Below, piece after piece: positions 17,500-27,224 of a stretch of DNA of 64,000 bases. Origin of the DNA: JACJXW01 sp964418125 (GTDB lineage: Bacteria; Bacteroidota; Bacteroidia; Chitinophagales; Saprospiraceae); NCBI GenBank assembly GCA_964418125.1, contig CAYQKY010000021.1, positions 1 through 64,000 of the forward strand, read 5' to 3'. The position numbers and the translations under genes were made by a program. Below the pieces are notes generated by a model, which was given only the letters and a program-made list of their open reading frames with translations, had not been told where the DNA came from and made no database searches. How positions within the stretch are numbered: position 1 is the first letter of the stretch; each line of letters begins with the position of its first letter.

Positions 17500-19059
17500 C
17501 TAACGGTACTTCACCACCCCATATACTTCCTCATCATAAGGTATCTCATACAGAACTTCCTCTCCTGGAAACTGCTCCGGCAAGGCAATGTAATAAGCTC
17601 CCTTTTCCAGCTCGTAATTGCGCCGCAGCGTCTTCCCCCGGATCTGGTTGAGGTAGAAAATGGCGGAGAAGGATATACGCGCGTCCTGGTATAAATATAA
17701 TGGCGTATCTCCAACGATCTCATCCACCGCATGGGCGATCTCGATGTCCACCTGGGCGTCGCTCTCGTACGCTCTCTGAGGCAAGACGGTAAAGTCGAAC
17801 AGCAGTCGGGCAATGGCGGTGGCCAGGATCAGCAATATCAGCGTCCGTTGCGGTTGGCGCAGGTAGAAGTAGAATACCGCCGCACCTGCCAGGAAGCCGG
17901 CGATCGCCAGCGGCCAGCGGTAATTCAGAAAACCCAGCCCCGGAATGAAGGGGATGGCAAGGCTGCCCAGGGCTACGGCGCCGATCAGGATGCCGCTCAG
18001 GATGCGAAAGGCCCCAAACCGCCAGGCTTCCACCTCATCCCGGTGCTGATATGCGTACAGGCCGATCATCAGCAGGAAGGGGTACAACATATAAATATAC
18101 CGCTGCCGGGCGCCGGGAGATACCCAGTACGGCAGGATGTTCACCAGGAACATCAGCGCGGCGAAGGTAAGCAGCTTATTACGCAGCAGCAGGCCACGCA
18201 AGTCTTTCCGGATGGCAAAGAGCAGCAGCAGGCCGCCGGGCAGCAGGTCCTTTATCGTATCCAGAGGAAACATTAACAGGTGCTCCAGTAGCTTGAACAG
18301 GCCGTTCTCCGCCACCGTGCGCTCGCTCGACTCGGCCACCATCATCTGCAGGTAGTTGCTGATGTCGTTGTACTGATGGTAGGCCAGCAGGTAACCGCCC
18401 ACCAGGGCGCAGTACACCAGGATACCCGCCAGGTGAGCCAGTGACAACAGGCGTTTCCACTCCCTTACCCACCACAGCCAGGCCAGTACCGACAACCCCA
18501 GGAACAATATCGAGGGCAGGCCCTTGGTCAGCGTGCCCACCGCTGCCAGTGCATATGTAACGGTAAACATCAGCCCGTACCTCCCCTGCTGCTGAAAGTG
18601 GAACAGGGCGGCAAAGCCGGCGAAGGTGACGAAAGTGTAAAACAGGTCGATTTCTCCCAGCAGGGAAAAGTAAAAATACAGCCCCCCGCTGATAGGGAAC
18701 AGCAGGGCGGACAACCATCCGAATTCCGCATTGACGTACCGGCGCCCCAGTACGAAGAGCAGCAGAGCAGTGAGAATTATGGACAATACCGTCGGCAGGC
18801 GCAACGCCCAGGCCGAATAAGCTCCCATCACCTTCGCACTGGCCCATACCACCCAGTTGAAAACCGGCGGTTTTTTGTAATAGAACTCACCAAACTGGGT
18901 CGGAACGATGAAGTTGCCGTTCTCCTCCATCTCCATGGCGATGGTGGCCCGGCGCGGCTCCTCCAGATAGACGGGCTGCACGCCAAGGTTGAGGAAGAGG
19001 CTGAGGAGGGCCAGGAGGGTGGCCAGCAGGTGTATTCGTGTAAAAGTGTATTGGTGCAT
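17500..19059 (-). CDS. ArnT-like glycosyltransferase family 39 membrane protein
   Basis: 519 residues with about ten or more hydrophobic segments. GT39/ArnT-type enzymes move a sugar from a polyprenyl phosphate donor to lipid A or protein on the periplasmic side. The first periplasmic loop has the family signature: VYLEEPRRATIAMEMEENGN then FGEFYYKKPPVFNW, corresponding to the D/E-E-x-R...A...EM...KPP-W pattern, with the acidic pair required for catalysis. The C-terminal 80 residues form a soluble tail. The acceptor cannot be predicted. The gene ends 10 nt from the truncated DinB gene. Its upstream flank is GTGTATTCGTG word repeats (about 19026-19072). Confidence 0.83.
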   Translation of the reverse strand: MHQYTFTRIHLLATLLALLSLFLNLGVQPVYLEEPRRATIAMEMEENGNFIVPTQFGEFYYKKPPVFNWVVWASAKVMGAYSAWALRLPTVLSIILTALLLFVLGRRYVNAEFGWLSALLFPISGGLYFYFSLLGEIDLFYTFVTFAGFAALFHFQQQGRYGLMFTVTYALAAVGTLTKGLPSILFLGLSVLAWLWWVREWKRLLSLAHLAGILVYCALVGGYLLAYHQYNDISNYLQMMVAESSERTVAENGLFKLLEHLLMFPLDTIKDLLPGGLLLLFAIRKDLRGLLLRNKLLTFAALMFLVNILPYWVSPGARQRYIYMLYPFLLMIGLYAYQHRDEVEAWRFGAFRILSGILIGAVALGSLAIPFIPGLGFLNYRWPLAIAGFLAGAAVFYFYLRQPQRTLILLILATAIARLLFDFTVLPQRAYESDAQVDIEIAHAVDEIVGDTPLYLYQDARISFSAIFYLNQIRGKTLRRNYELEKGAYYIALPEQFPGEEVLYEIPYDEEVYGVVKYR

Positions 19060-19165
19060 TCGTGTATTCGGTGAACCGGCGTTTTGCGGGCGTAAGATAA
19101 CCAGAAATTACATAGAATGGGAGGGGATGGCGGCGAATAGGTGGGCGCCACAGTGAAACAGGAGA

Positions 19166-19428
19166 ACCTGAAAACCTTCAAACTTCCTTTTGTTAAGGAA
19201 GCTTTGTTTTTCTATGGTGCAGGCCCCTTTCGCCCTCTTTCCGCCGCCCCCAGCGAGACAATGTTCTGACTTACTCCCTGCCTGCCAGGCCGCCAAGGCT
19301 TGCCTGGCGGGTAGGCAGGCGCCAGTCGCTTCGCTCGTGTCGCAATTCCGACTTCCGATTTTGAGGCGCAGATTGCACCTATAGGCCTTCCGGTTTCCGG
19401 CTTTACCCCAGGGCCGTCCAAAGCCCAC
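19166..19428 (-). repeat. Second long copy of the GGACTTTGGACG-type intergenic repeat
   Basis: Read on the minus strand it starts GGGCTTTGGACGGCCC (a degenerate form of the GGACTTTGGACG end), then runs GGAAGGCCTATAGGTGCAA, CGGAAGTCGGAATTGCGA and GGGCGAAAGG to CTTCCTTAACAAAAGGAAG. This is the same order as most blocks in the copy at 4670-4993, whose own long inner segment has been shuffled. A block of CTGCCTGCCAGGCCGCC and its complement is inserted here and absent there. Non-coding. Confidence 0.6.
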
Positions 19429-21302
19429 TATTCCTTCATCACCATCCGCACCACCTGCACTTCTCCACCATAACGAAGGCCGCACCAGTAAACCCCGGAA
19501 GGCAAATACCCGATAGCGGCGGAAAGCCGGTGGTTTCCGGCAGGCAGGCTACCATTGAAAACCTCCTGAACCCGCCGGCCCCGGGTATCCAGCAGGACGA
19601 TCTCCACCCGCTCTTGCGAGGGAAGCCCCAACTCCAGTTGAAGGTTGTCTTTGGCAGGTACCGGATAGAGCCGAAGGGAGGGAGCATCAGCTTCCTGCAT
19701 TTCCGTTCCAACGATCGGCTCTGAAGAAATATAGAAGGGCGCCATATCCATTGCTGTAATGTACCGCCCTCCGAGCGCGAAAAAGCGGACTGTCACCGCC
19801 GCCGGGGCTGGCACCTGGTCTTTCACCACCCCATTCTGGGTGTACAGCCCGTCGCCGGCAGCCACGTCGCCCCCCTGCGTGCCGTCGTCAAAGAGGGGAT
19901 ATTTAAAGGCCAGGCCTTCCACCGCCAACGCCCGGAAATGGTACAGGCCATCGATAAGGGTGTTGAAAAGGACGGCCTGAATAGGCTCTGCCCCGGGGCT
20001 GGCCCCTACCGTAAAAGTAGCCGTGGAGGAACCATCATCGAGTACGTAGCCGGGCGAGGCGGCAACCTGTCCGATGAGGGGATAGGCGGCAGGGATAGAA
20101 TCCGGGTTCACTTCCGCCAGGAAGAGTTGTTGCTGATCGCTGATGATGTCGTCATCGTAGAAGGCCAGCCGCGTACCGGTAGGCGCAAGGGCGGGCCATC
20201 GCGATTCAAACCAGTTGAGGGGGAAAGTATGTTCCAGCAGGATGGGAGAAAAGGCCCGGTTGCTGTCAATTTCAAGAAGGAGAGGGTATTTGGTGTTGCT
20301 CACCGTCCCTTCCACCATGGCCATCAGCCCGGCGGAATCCAGCTGCACGGGGGAGCTGCTGTGCAGGGGTTGTTCTTCAAAACGGGTGGCGCCGGTAGCC
20401 ATGTCCATCACCGCCAGGCGATGATCGGAAGTACCCGGCAGGCGCCGCAGCCAGGCCAGCCGCTTACCGTCGAGGCTGAGGCTTATCGGTTGTGCGTCGT
20501 TGTTCGAAGGCGGGCCGATAGCCGATAGAACCTCCAACCCTCCCCCACCGTCAAACCCGACGATGTGGCCGTACTCGAAGATATTGTCGGAATCAATATG
20601 GGAAGCGAACGCTCCTTTTGAGCCGTCGTCCGACATAACGAAGGCCGATTCAAACGCGAGGTTAATGTTGAAGGTAGCGTTGGGGTCGCCCAGCAAGAGC
20701 ATGGCCACATCTTCCGCTGAGAAGAGGCGGGTGAGCCCGCCGCCGTTGCGGCCAACCGTATACAGGCCCGCCGTGGGCCTGCCGCCGGAATTGCTGAAGA
20801 AGTAAACAAGGGAACCATCGTAAGTCAGCTGCGGCGCCAGGCGGATGATCGGGTCGACATCCACCAGGTTGGGATTGGCGTGGGGGATGGTGTCGGCCGC
20901 CACCACCCGGTTGCCGCCGTCAAAATCGGCGATGAATATCTCGCCGGTACCGTCCGTCCAGCAAACGGTAGAGCCATCGCCGCTGATGTCAACGAATGGA
21001 GCCCGGCAGGGGCAGCCCAGGCGGTAGGAGGCGTAGTCGTAGATGAGTTGGAGTTCGGAACCATCGGCATTCATGGTGTACACCTTGCCGGCATTGTCCC
21101 GAAAGACAGAAAAGACAAGGCGCTCTCCATCATTGCTGAATACTGCGGGATGGGGGTTGCTCACATCGGCCTCGCCATTGGAAAAGGCGGTGGCCTGAAA
21201 ATACAGGATCGTATCGGTAATGGAAGACAGGGTTTGAGCGGTTAGAGGCCCATAAAGGAACAGCCAGAATAACAGTAAAAGGGATGGATTCTTCAAGTGC
21301 AT
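19428..21302 (-). CDS. Secreted WD40/PD40-like beta-propeller protein with T9SS sorting domain
   Basis: 624 residues. Signal peptide MHLKNPSLLLLFWLFLYGPLTAQ. The central part repeats PD40/TolB-like blade motifs such as HPAVFSNDGERLVFSVF, APFVDISGDGSTVCWTDG, PQLTYDGSLVYFFSN and SLSLDGKRLAWLRR. Close to the end is the type A T9SS domain: SLRLYPVPAKDNLQLELG to YLPSGVYWCGLRYGGE. It is therefore probably a surface-exposed or released propeller protein. The middle third (IQAVLFNTLIDGLYHFRALAV) looks like a separate beta-sandwich. Monocistronic; function unknown. Confidence 0.82.
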   Translation of the reverse strand: MHLKNPSLLLLFWLFLYGPLTAQTLSSITDTILYFQATAFSNGEADVSNPHPAVFSNDGERLVFSVFRDNAGKVYTMNADGSELQLIYDYASYRLGCPCRAPFVDISGDGSTVCWTDGTGEIFIADFDGGNRVVAADTIPHANPNLVDVDPIIRLAPQLTYDGSLVYFFSNSGGRPTAGLYTVGRNGGGLTRLFSAEDVAMLLLGDPNATFNINLAFESAFVMSDDGSKGAFASHIDSDNIFEYGHIVGFDGGGGLEVLSAIGPPSNNDAQPISLSLDGKRLAWLRRLPGTSDHRLAVMDMATGATRFEEQPLHSSSPVQLDSAGLMAMVEGTVSNTKYPLLLEIDSNRAFSPILLEHTFPLNWFESRWPALAPTGTRLAFYDDDIISDQQQLFLAEVNPDSIPAAYPLIGQVAASPGYVLDDGSSTATFTVGASPGAEPIQAVLFNTLIDGLYHFRALAVEGLAFKYPLFDDGTQGGDVAAGDGLYTQNGVVKDQVPAPAAVTVRFFALGGRYITAMDMAPFYISSEPIVGTEMQEADAPSLRLYPVPAKDNLQLELGLPSQERVEIVLLDTRGRRVQEVFNGSLPAGNHRLSAAIGYLPSGVYWCGLRYGGEVQVVRMVMKE

Positions 21303-21657
21303 GGCTTTCTGCTTTTTACTTTACGAAAGGAGGATCAAAAGGATTACCAGAGGTTATACAGGCAGTAAGGAATTTGCACAATCACAAGGGGAAAAGAAAG
21401 AGAAAGATAAGGACCGTAAAGAATGGAGGATAAGCGTGCCGGTTTGGAGCATTAGTGTATCCGGTGAAGCAAAAGAAGGTTATTGGTTGTTTTGGCAGCC
21501 CGATGGGGCCTGGTTATTGGTTGTCAACTCCAGGGGGGGCTAGGGGGTTAACCCAGCCGGTTATTTGTTATTGGTTATTGCCGCCTCCGGAGGCTACCCG
21601 CCGAATATTGGACAGCCCGTACACCGTACACACCCAAAGGCCCCCATCAGCCCGTAA
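21303..21657. repeat. Intergenic region with GGTTATTGGTT word repeats
   Basis: No convincing gene. Positions about 21478-21600 contain several GGTTATTGGTTGTT and GTTATTTGTTATTGG words separated by GC-rich loops (GGCAGCCCG, CCAGCCGG), and about 21618-21640 has CCGTACACCGTACACACC, a word set seen again near 30345-30400. The region lies between the start of the T9SS propeller gene and the end of the LytTR gene, both on the minus strand. Confidence 0.4.
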
Positions 21658-22470
21658 TCACAACCACCTCTTCAGATAGCCTAATAATGAACGCTCTCCC
21701 TGGTTGAGCAGCATTTTGCGCAGGTGCCGGCCAAAACGGTGGGATACTACCAAAGCTTCTCCATTTTTCAGGATAGCGCTTTTATTCCGGTGGTCGTAGC
21801 GGCGCAGGTAATGGATGTTCAGGAGGCAGTTTTTACTGATCTGCACGAATTCGGCATTGTCGGCCAGCAGGTCGGTATAATAGCCCAGGTGGCGGGTGGA
21901 CAACAGGCGTTCTCCACCCCCGAAATTGACCGCACAAATGCTGCCATCTGCCTGAAAATAAGCCACTCGTTCCAGTTCGATAAACTCAATAACGCCTTTG
22001 GGAAGAACGATGCCAATGGAAGTAGGAGCGCTCATATTGCCTTTGAGCAGGTCCAGCAGAAACTGCACCTGCCGGCTTTCCGAAAGCCGCTTTTCTCTCT
22101 TTTCCAGAAAACGTTCTACGGCGCTCTGCAGGGCTTCTTCCGAGACGGGTTTGGTAATGAAGTCCAAACAGGCAAAACGGATGGCCTTGGTGGCGTACTC
22201 AAAGCTACCGTGCGCAGTGACAAAGACAAGCTCGGGCAATTTTTTTCCGTTGCGCAGCAGTTCATCCAGCACTTCGAGTATAGTGCCCTCCTGTAGTTGA
22301 ATATCCAGGAATGCCAGGCTCACCTCCGGGTTTTGCAGCAATCCTTTTGCCTCCTCCAGGGTGGAGGCCACCTGCCGGACTTCCACTTCCTGCGGGATGC
22401 GGCCCAGCAAATGGCGCATGGTGTCAATATAATCCAATGTATCTTCTACAATACCGACGCAAAGGCTCAT
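21658..22470 (-). CDS. LytTR-family response regulator
   Basis: 270 residues. The N-terminal receiver domain has the phospho-acceptor Asp56 (AFLDIQL), the acidic pocket near residues 9-10 (VED) and the conserved Lys107 in ITKPV. The C-terminal LytTR DNA-binding domain includes IGIVLPKGVIEFIELERVAYFQADGS and FVQISKNCLLNIHYLRRY. Its start codon overlaps the stop of the upstream kinase gene by 4 nt, showing translational coupling and a cognate pair. LytTR regulators bind direct repeats; no target could be identified in the window. Confidence 0.94.
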   Translation of the reverse strand: MSLCVGIVEDTLDYIDTMRHLLGRIPQEVEVRQVASTLEEAKGLLQNPEVSLAFLDIQLQEGTILEVLDELLRNGKKLPELVFVTAHGSFEYATKAIRFACLDFITKPVSEEALQSAVERFLEKREKRLSESRQVQFLLDLLKGNMSAPTSIGIVLPKGVIEFIELERVAYFQADGSICAVNFGGGERLLSTRHLGYYTDLLADNAEFVQISKNCLLNIHYLRRYDHRNKSAILKNGEALVVSHRFGRHLRKMLLNQGERSLLGYLKRWL

Positions 22471-25409
22471 ATATCCTCTTCTTTAATAATAATGGCCACT
22501 CGGGTTCCGCGAGGCTGACGGGCTTCGGTTGTGGTGCTGATCCTGTACCCGAGCTGGTTGAGCAAATGTATTCTTTCCTTCAGAATGCGGGATCCCAGCG
22601 GGCGGTGTGTCCGGAATGCCGGGCCGGCGCGATGGCCCAACCCGGCCCCGTCATCCTCGATAGCAATAAACAATTCATTAGAAAGGTAAGCAATTTTTAT
22701 GGACAACGACCCCTTCCGGCGGGCCGGCAGCAGCCCGTGCTTGATGGCGTTTTCCACGAAGGGTTGCAGCAACATGGGCGGCAGCCGCACCAGTTTGGGT
22801 TGTATGTCCGGCGCTACCTCCAGTTCAAAGTCGAAATGGCCGTTGCTATTTAGTTGTTCGAATTCCACATAAGACCTGATCAGTTCTATCTCTTTTTCCA
22901 GGGAAATTTCATTTTCGGGGCCAAGGGCTGCGGCCTTATTCCCCTGATGCGAGGCGTCCAGGAAGTTGCGGATCAGGCCAGACAGCCTGACCAGGTATTT
23001 GCCGGCTTCCTCCCGCTTTCCTTGAATGATCTTGCTTTGGACCGAAGCCAGGACGTTGAAAAGGAAGTGAGGGTTCAGTTCCGCCAACAGCAGTTGAGCG
23101 CGCAGATAATTGACGGACTGCAATTGCCGGGCGTACCGGCGGCTCAACAATCGCTGCCGGAAAAAGAAAAATGCACTCAGGGCCGAAGCGGCAAGCCCCA
23201 GGCCGATAGCTGCAGGGGGAAACCAGGCTTCCCGGTAAAAGGGAAGGCGGATGACAAAATTAATCTCATCCTGATACATTTTCGGGACAGCCCCATCAAC
23301 CGGCCCGGCCCGAACCTGAAAACGATAATCTCCGGAGGACAACCCTTCGAACACCGCTATGCTCCCCTCCGTCCAGGCAGACCAGGGCTCCTGGTTTAAA
23401 CGATACTGAAAACGCACAGCGGGCGGCCGCGTTGCGCCCACCGCCTCAAATTCGGCCGTTGCGCCGGCACGGCCATATTCTACTTCGAGGATGCTGTCCC
23501 GGCGCCGAAAGGGCAGCAACTTACCATTGAAACGAATGATATTGGCCCTGAGAAAATGCCGGCCGGTGTCCAACAGAGCGGGAGACAAGCGAGACAGATC
23601 GGTAGCTGAAGCGATCCAGATATAACCTTTTGAGTCTCTGAAAAAACCGTTGAACCCCGGCTCGATGCCCGTGTAACCGTTGGTATGATTGAATGTTTTA
23701 AACCTGGCTTCCCCCCTTTCCAGGTATCTTTCCGCATCGAACAAGTATAATCCATCCTTGGCCCCGATCAACAGGCGCCGCTCGTCAAAAACGGCCAGGC
23801 TTTTTACGATACTGTTCAGCAGCACGCTACCCACCTGGCTGATGGCGTCCGCTTCAGGGTTATAAACCAGCAGGCCCTGCTCGCCGCCCAGCCACAACCT
23901 GCCCCGCCAATCGGGAAGGATACAGTATACTCCTCCTCCGGCCAGCCGGCCGTTCTCCGCCGTATAATTTTGAAAACTGCCGGACTCCGGGTCATAGCGG
24001 CTCAGGCCGGTGTAACTTCCCAGCCAGTAATTTCCTTTTTCATCAATGCCGATGGCCTGTACATAGTAAGAATCGTGGAGCCCCTCCTGATAGGCGATGG
24101 CTTCCTGGCTGCCGTCCTCACTCACGAGCAGTATAGCATTGGAGGCGCCGGCCACTACCTGGCGGCGTTCCGCATCATAGGCAAGCGAAAAAATTGCCTG
24201 GCCCGAAATTTTCCGAAAATCCCCCCCATCGTATTTCAGCAACCCTCCGATATTCCCGAAATAGAGATGCCCCTGGCCATCCATTGCCGAAGCCGCGAGG
24301 AACTCCGGCCCCATCTGCCCGCCAAAATCCACAGATTTTGGCGGCCATTGACCCTCCGTGTAACGGAACAGTCCTTTCCCGTAAGACGAAAACCAAAGCG
24401 CCCCCTCTCTATCTTCAACCACCGACCAAATATAAGGATAAGGCTCCGGCGAGAACTCCTGAAAGGCCGGGCCGTACAAGTGAACCAGCCCGTTTTCCGA
24501 CCCCAGCCAGAGCTGGCCCTGCGCGTCCTGAACGACATCATTGACGTTGACAAAGCTACGCGCCGCATTCAACCCGCCGGGGGGCAGGAACCAGCCCCGG
24601 TAATTCAACCAGATCCGATCATCATTCAGGTGGCGCACCTTCGGGGCCGGGCCGCCAAAGAACCCTTCCAACGACCGCCGGAGCCGCCCATTCTCAAGGG
24701 CATAAAGCACCAGGCTGTCTTCCGCCGTAGCCCCGCATACTATTGGCCGCTGCGACAAACTGCCCCTGATAAGCTCATGCCCCCTCTCTGCAGCTGCGCG
24801 CCTCTCCAGGCGGATACCGCTTGTTGTCAGCAGCAGGCGGTATATCCCGCCATCCTCAAAGTGCAGATAAAAATGGCCTGCCTCCGGCTCATAGTACATT
24901 TCCTGTGGAATACCCGGAAGGGCCATTCCCTCCAGCACAGAGTGATAAACACCACCGCTGAAGCAATAAACACTGCCTGTATTGACCTCGAAGATCCAGC
25001 AGTTGTCCTCATCATCCACAAAAAAATCATACACCACATAAATAAAAGGTTTCCGGAAATTCCGGAACCTCGCCCCATCGAAGAGGCTGATCCCATCGTA
25101 GGTGAAAATGACGGCCTCCCCCCGGCTGTTTTCAGAAATGCCGTGAATGCGCTGATGGGCAAGCCCATCTGCTGTACCATACTGACGGAATGCCTGTCCG
25201 TTGAAGACGTTCAGGCCGTTGCGGGTCCCCACCCATAAATACCCCCGGGAGTCGGCGTGCAGTGAGGTGATCTTCATTTGAGACAGGCCGTCCTCCATGG
25301 TAAAAAGACGATGCTGGTACGGCTCCGGCTGGCTGAACAACAGGTTGAAAAAGGCAGGCCCGCTGAAAAGAAAGAGAGTTGCATAAAGTCGATAGCAAAA
25401 AAGTGACAT
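22467..25409 (-). CDS. Two-component-regulator-propeller sensor histidine kinase (LytS/HisKA_7TM-less type)
   Basis: 980 residues from the ATG at 25409, chosen because it gives a clean signal/anchor (MSLFCYRLYATLFLFSGPAF); an ATG at 25496 adds 29 residues. The periplasmic part is two seven-bladed Reg_prop propellers (GLSQMKITSLHADSRGYLWV, GTRNGLNVFNG, then many W/LGS-type blades), followed by a Y_Y_Y domain (FQYRLNQEPWSAWTEG to YRFQVRA). A transmembrane helix follows (WFPPAAIGLGLAASALSAFFFF), then the His kinase domain with the phospho-acceptor His in LLAELNPHFLFNVLAS and an HATPase (PPMLLQPFVENAIKHGL, EDDGAGLGHR). It senses an unknown extracellular ligand and is partner of the LytTR regulator downstream. 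Confidence 0.93.
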   Translation of the reverse strand: MSLFCYRLYATLFLFSGPAFFNLLFSQPEPYQHRLFTMEDGLSQMKITSLHADSRGYLWVGTRNGLNVFNGQAFRQYGTADGLAHQRIHGISENSRGEAVIFTYDGISLFDGARFRNFRKPFIYVVYDFFVDDEDNCWIFEVNTGSVYCFSGGVYHSVLEGMALPGIPQEMYYEPEAGHFYLHFEDGGIYRLLLTTSGIRLERRAAAERGHELIRGSLSQRPIVCGATAEDSLVLYALENGRLRRSLEGFFGGPAPKVRHLNDDRIWLNYRGWFLPPGGLNAARSFVNVNDVVQDAQGQLWLGSENGLVHLYGPAFQEFSPEPYPYIWSVVEDREGALWFSSYGKGLFRYTEGQWPPKSVDFGGQMGPEFLAASAMDGQGHLYFGNIGGLLKYDGGDFRKISGQAIFSLAYDAERRQVVAGASNAILLVSEDGSQEAIAYQEGLHDSYYVQAIGIDEKGNYWLGSYTGLSRYDPESGSFQNYTAENGRLAGGGVYCILPDWRGRLWLGGEQGLLVYNPEADAISQVGSVLLNSIVKSLAVFDERRLLIGAKDGLYLFDAERYLERGEARFKTFNHTNGYTGIEPGFNGFFRDSKGYIWIASATDLSRLSPALLDTGRHFLRANIIRFNGKLLPFRRRDSILEVEYGRAGATAEFEAVGATRPPAVRFQYRLNQEPWSAWTEGSIAVFEGLSSGDYRFQVRAGPVDGAVPKMYQDEINFVIRLPFYREAWFPPAAIGLGLAASALSAFFFFRQRLLSRRYARQLQSVNYLRAQLLLAELNPHFLFNVLASVQSKIIQGKREEAGKYLVRLSGLIRNFLDASHQGNKAAALGPENEISLEKEIELIRSYVEFEQLNSNGHFDFELEVAPDIQPKLVRLPPMLLQPFVENAIKHGLLPARRKGSLSIKIAYLSNELFIAIEDDGAGLGHRAGPAFRTHRPLGSRILKERIHLLNQLGYRISTTTEARQPRGTRVAIIIKEEDI

Positions 25410-25556
25410 ACTCAAAAATAACCAATTGGCAGGCGCCAAACTGCACCGAAGCAGTGATAAAAAAGAATTTCTCTGTATTTCTGCCCCGGAAATCAATTGA
25501 GCCGCATTAACTTTGCCCCTCTTTTATTGTTAGAGGAAAAAAGAAAAAACAGTATT

Positions 25557-25952
25557 ATGCCCACATCGAGACAAAACGACATTGCATTATTATTACTGCG
25601 CCTCACCTTCGGCGGCGCTATGATCTACGGCCACGGCTGGGGCAAGCTGATGCGCCTGCTGGGTGATGAGCCCATTAAATTTTACAATTTCATGGGGCTG
25701 GGGCCGGAGATCTCACTCGGACTGGCTGCCTTTGCCGAAGTGGGCTGCGCTCTATTAGTGATTTTGGGGCTGTTCACGCGCTGGGCCACAGTCCCGCTGG
25801 TAATCACGATGATGGTGGCCATCTCCACCAACCTGGGAGAAGGGTTCGGGCAGATAGAAAAGGCGCTGCTCTTCCTGGTGGCCTTCCTTTCCCTGCAATT
25901 CACCGGGGCGGGCTGGTACTCGCTGGATGCGCAGGTGAGAAACAGGGTGTGA
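25557..25952 (+). CDS. DoxX family membrane protein
   Basis: 131 residues from ATG 25557 (MPTSRQNDIALLLLRL). Four hydrophobic helices are visible, and LLLRLTFGGAMIYGHGWGKL is the DoxX signature with the conserved GHGxxKL segment. ALLVILGLFTRWATVPLVITM follows the usual third helix. The family includes quinol-oxidase-associated and thiosulfate:quinone-linked subunits, but most members are of unknown role. Divergent from the histidine kinase gene, with which it shares the upstream region. Downstream is a palindrome of GATTTTTGACGT words. Confidence 0.82.
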   Translation: MPTSRQNDIALLLLRLTFGGAMIYGHGWGKLMRLLGDEPIKFYNFMGLGPEISLGLAAFAEVGCALLVILGLFTRWATVPLVITMMVAISTNLGEGFGQIEKALLFLVAFLSLQFTGAGWYSLDAQVRNRV

Positions 25953-25953
25953 T

Positions 25954-26068
25954 GTGTGATTTTTGACGTCCGAATTTTGATGTTTGATTTGCTCTGTGAG
26001 ATCCTCTGAGCCACTGGGCGCCAGACATCATAAATCAAAAATCACACGTCAAAAATCAAAAATCGAAC
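25954..26068. repeat. Word palindrome GATTTTTGACGT between DoxX and ApbE genes
   Basis: GATTTTTGACGT (25958-25969) pairs exactly with ACGTCAAAAATC (26046-26057), and further GATTTTTGATTT-type words flank it on both sides. The central part holds GAGATCCTCTGAGCCACTGGGCGCC. It could be a terminator-like hairpin for doxX. Confidence 0.45.
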
Positions 26069-26099
26069 ATTCTCCTTCGGCTAAGTCAATTTCATTCCA

Positions 26100-27182
26100 A
26101 TGCAAAGAAACCTCGTCTACTTAATAATTCTCCTCCTTCTCCTCGGCTGCTCTTCCGGTGATCAACCACCCTCCGCCAATTACATCAAGCTGGAAGGCAG
26201 GACCATGGGGACCACCTACCACGTCACCTACAGCGACGGGCAGCAGCGGGATTATCAGAAGGGCATTGACTCTCTGCTGGAGATCGTCAACCTTGAGGTA
26301 TCCACCTACATCGGGCAATCCACCATTTCCCGTTTCAACCAGTCGGACAGCACCCTCAACCTGGCTTATGACCCACGCACCCAGGCATTAGAAAATTACC
26401 CCAACCACCATTTTCTGGCCAATTATTTCAAGGCCGGAGAAGTTTACGAAGCATCGGAAGGCTATTTCGACCCCACCATCATGCCCCTGGTCAACTACTG
26501 GGGGTTTGGTTATACACCGAAGAAGATCGTTGGAACGGTGGATAGCATGGCGGTCGATTCACTAATGGAATTTGTAGGCTTCGAAAAAGTCACCCTGGCC
26601 ATAAAGGGCCAGGACAGCCTGCTGGTGAAAGCCGCCCCCGGCGTACAACTCGACTTCAGCGCCCTGGCCAAAGGATACGGAGTCGATGCCGTTGCCGGCC
26701 TGCTGGCATCAAAGGGCATAGAGCACTACATGGTGGAGATCGGAGGAGAGGTGGTTGCCCGCGGGCAAAGCCCTCGTGGAGGAGACTGGAAGATCGGCAT
26801 CAATATTCCCCGGGAGGAGGCCGGCATACAGGAGATTCAAACCGCGGTGCCCCTTCACAACCGGGCGCTGGCCACCTCCGGCAACTACCGCAACTTCTAC
26901 GAGGCCAACGGCCAGAAATACAGCCACACCATCAGCCCGTTTACCGGTTTCCCGGAACGGAGCATCCTGCTGAGCGCTTCCGTTTTTGCGCCCGATTGCA
27001 TGACGGCCGACGCCTACGCCACCGCCTTCATGGCCATGGGGCTGGAGCGGGCCTTCGCCCTGGCCAGCCGCCTGCCCGATATCGAAGGGTACTTCCTCTA
27101 TAACCGGGAAGACGGCGCCCTGGGGGTGCGCTATACCGAAGGCCTGCGGCCATTATTTGAAAATGAGGGTGATAAACAATAA
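26100..27182 (+). CDS. apbE: FAD:protein FMN transferase (ApbE)
   Basis: 360 residues, lipoprotein signal MQRNLVYLIILLLLLGC with lipobox Cys at residue 17. ApbE attaches FMN covalently to Thr/Ser of target flavoproteins such as NqrB, NqrC and RnfG, using FAD and Mg2+. Family marks are RTMGTTYHVTY (39-49), LDFSALAKGYGVDAVAGLL, MVEIGGEVVARGQSPRGGDWKIGI, the sequence HTISPFTGFP and the C-terminal ADAYATAFMAMGLERA. All are in the expected order, so it is probably active. No flavoprotein target is encoded in the window. The exonuclease gene follows 42 nt later. Confidence 0.94.
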   Translation: MQRNLVYLIILLLLLGCSSGDQPPSANYIKLEGRTMGTTYHVTYSDGQQRDYQKGIDSLLEIVNLEVSTYIGQSTISRFNQSDSTLNLAYDPRTQALENYPNHHFLANYFKAGEVYEASEGYFDPTIMPLVNYWGFGYTPKKIVGTVDSMAVDSLMEFVGFEKVTLAIKGQDSLLVKAAPGVQLDFSALAKGYGVDAVAGLLASKGIEHYMVEIGGEVVARGQSPRGGDWKIGINIPREEAGIQEIQTAVPLHNRALATSGNYRNFYEANGQKYSHTISPFTGFPERSILLSASVFAPDCMTADAYATAFMAMGLERAFALASRLPDIEGYFLYNREDGALGVRYTEGLRPLFENEGDKQ

Positions 27183-27224
27183 ATTTACCCGGCAAGTTTG
27201 CCCACAACTCTAAAGCAGTTTTTA

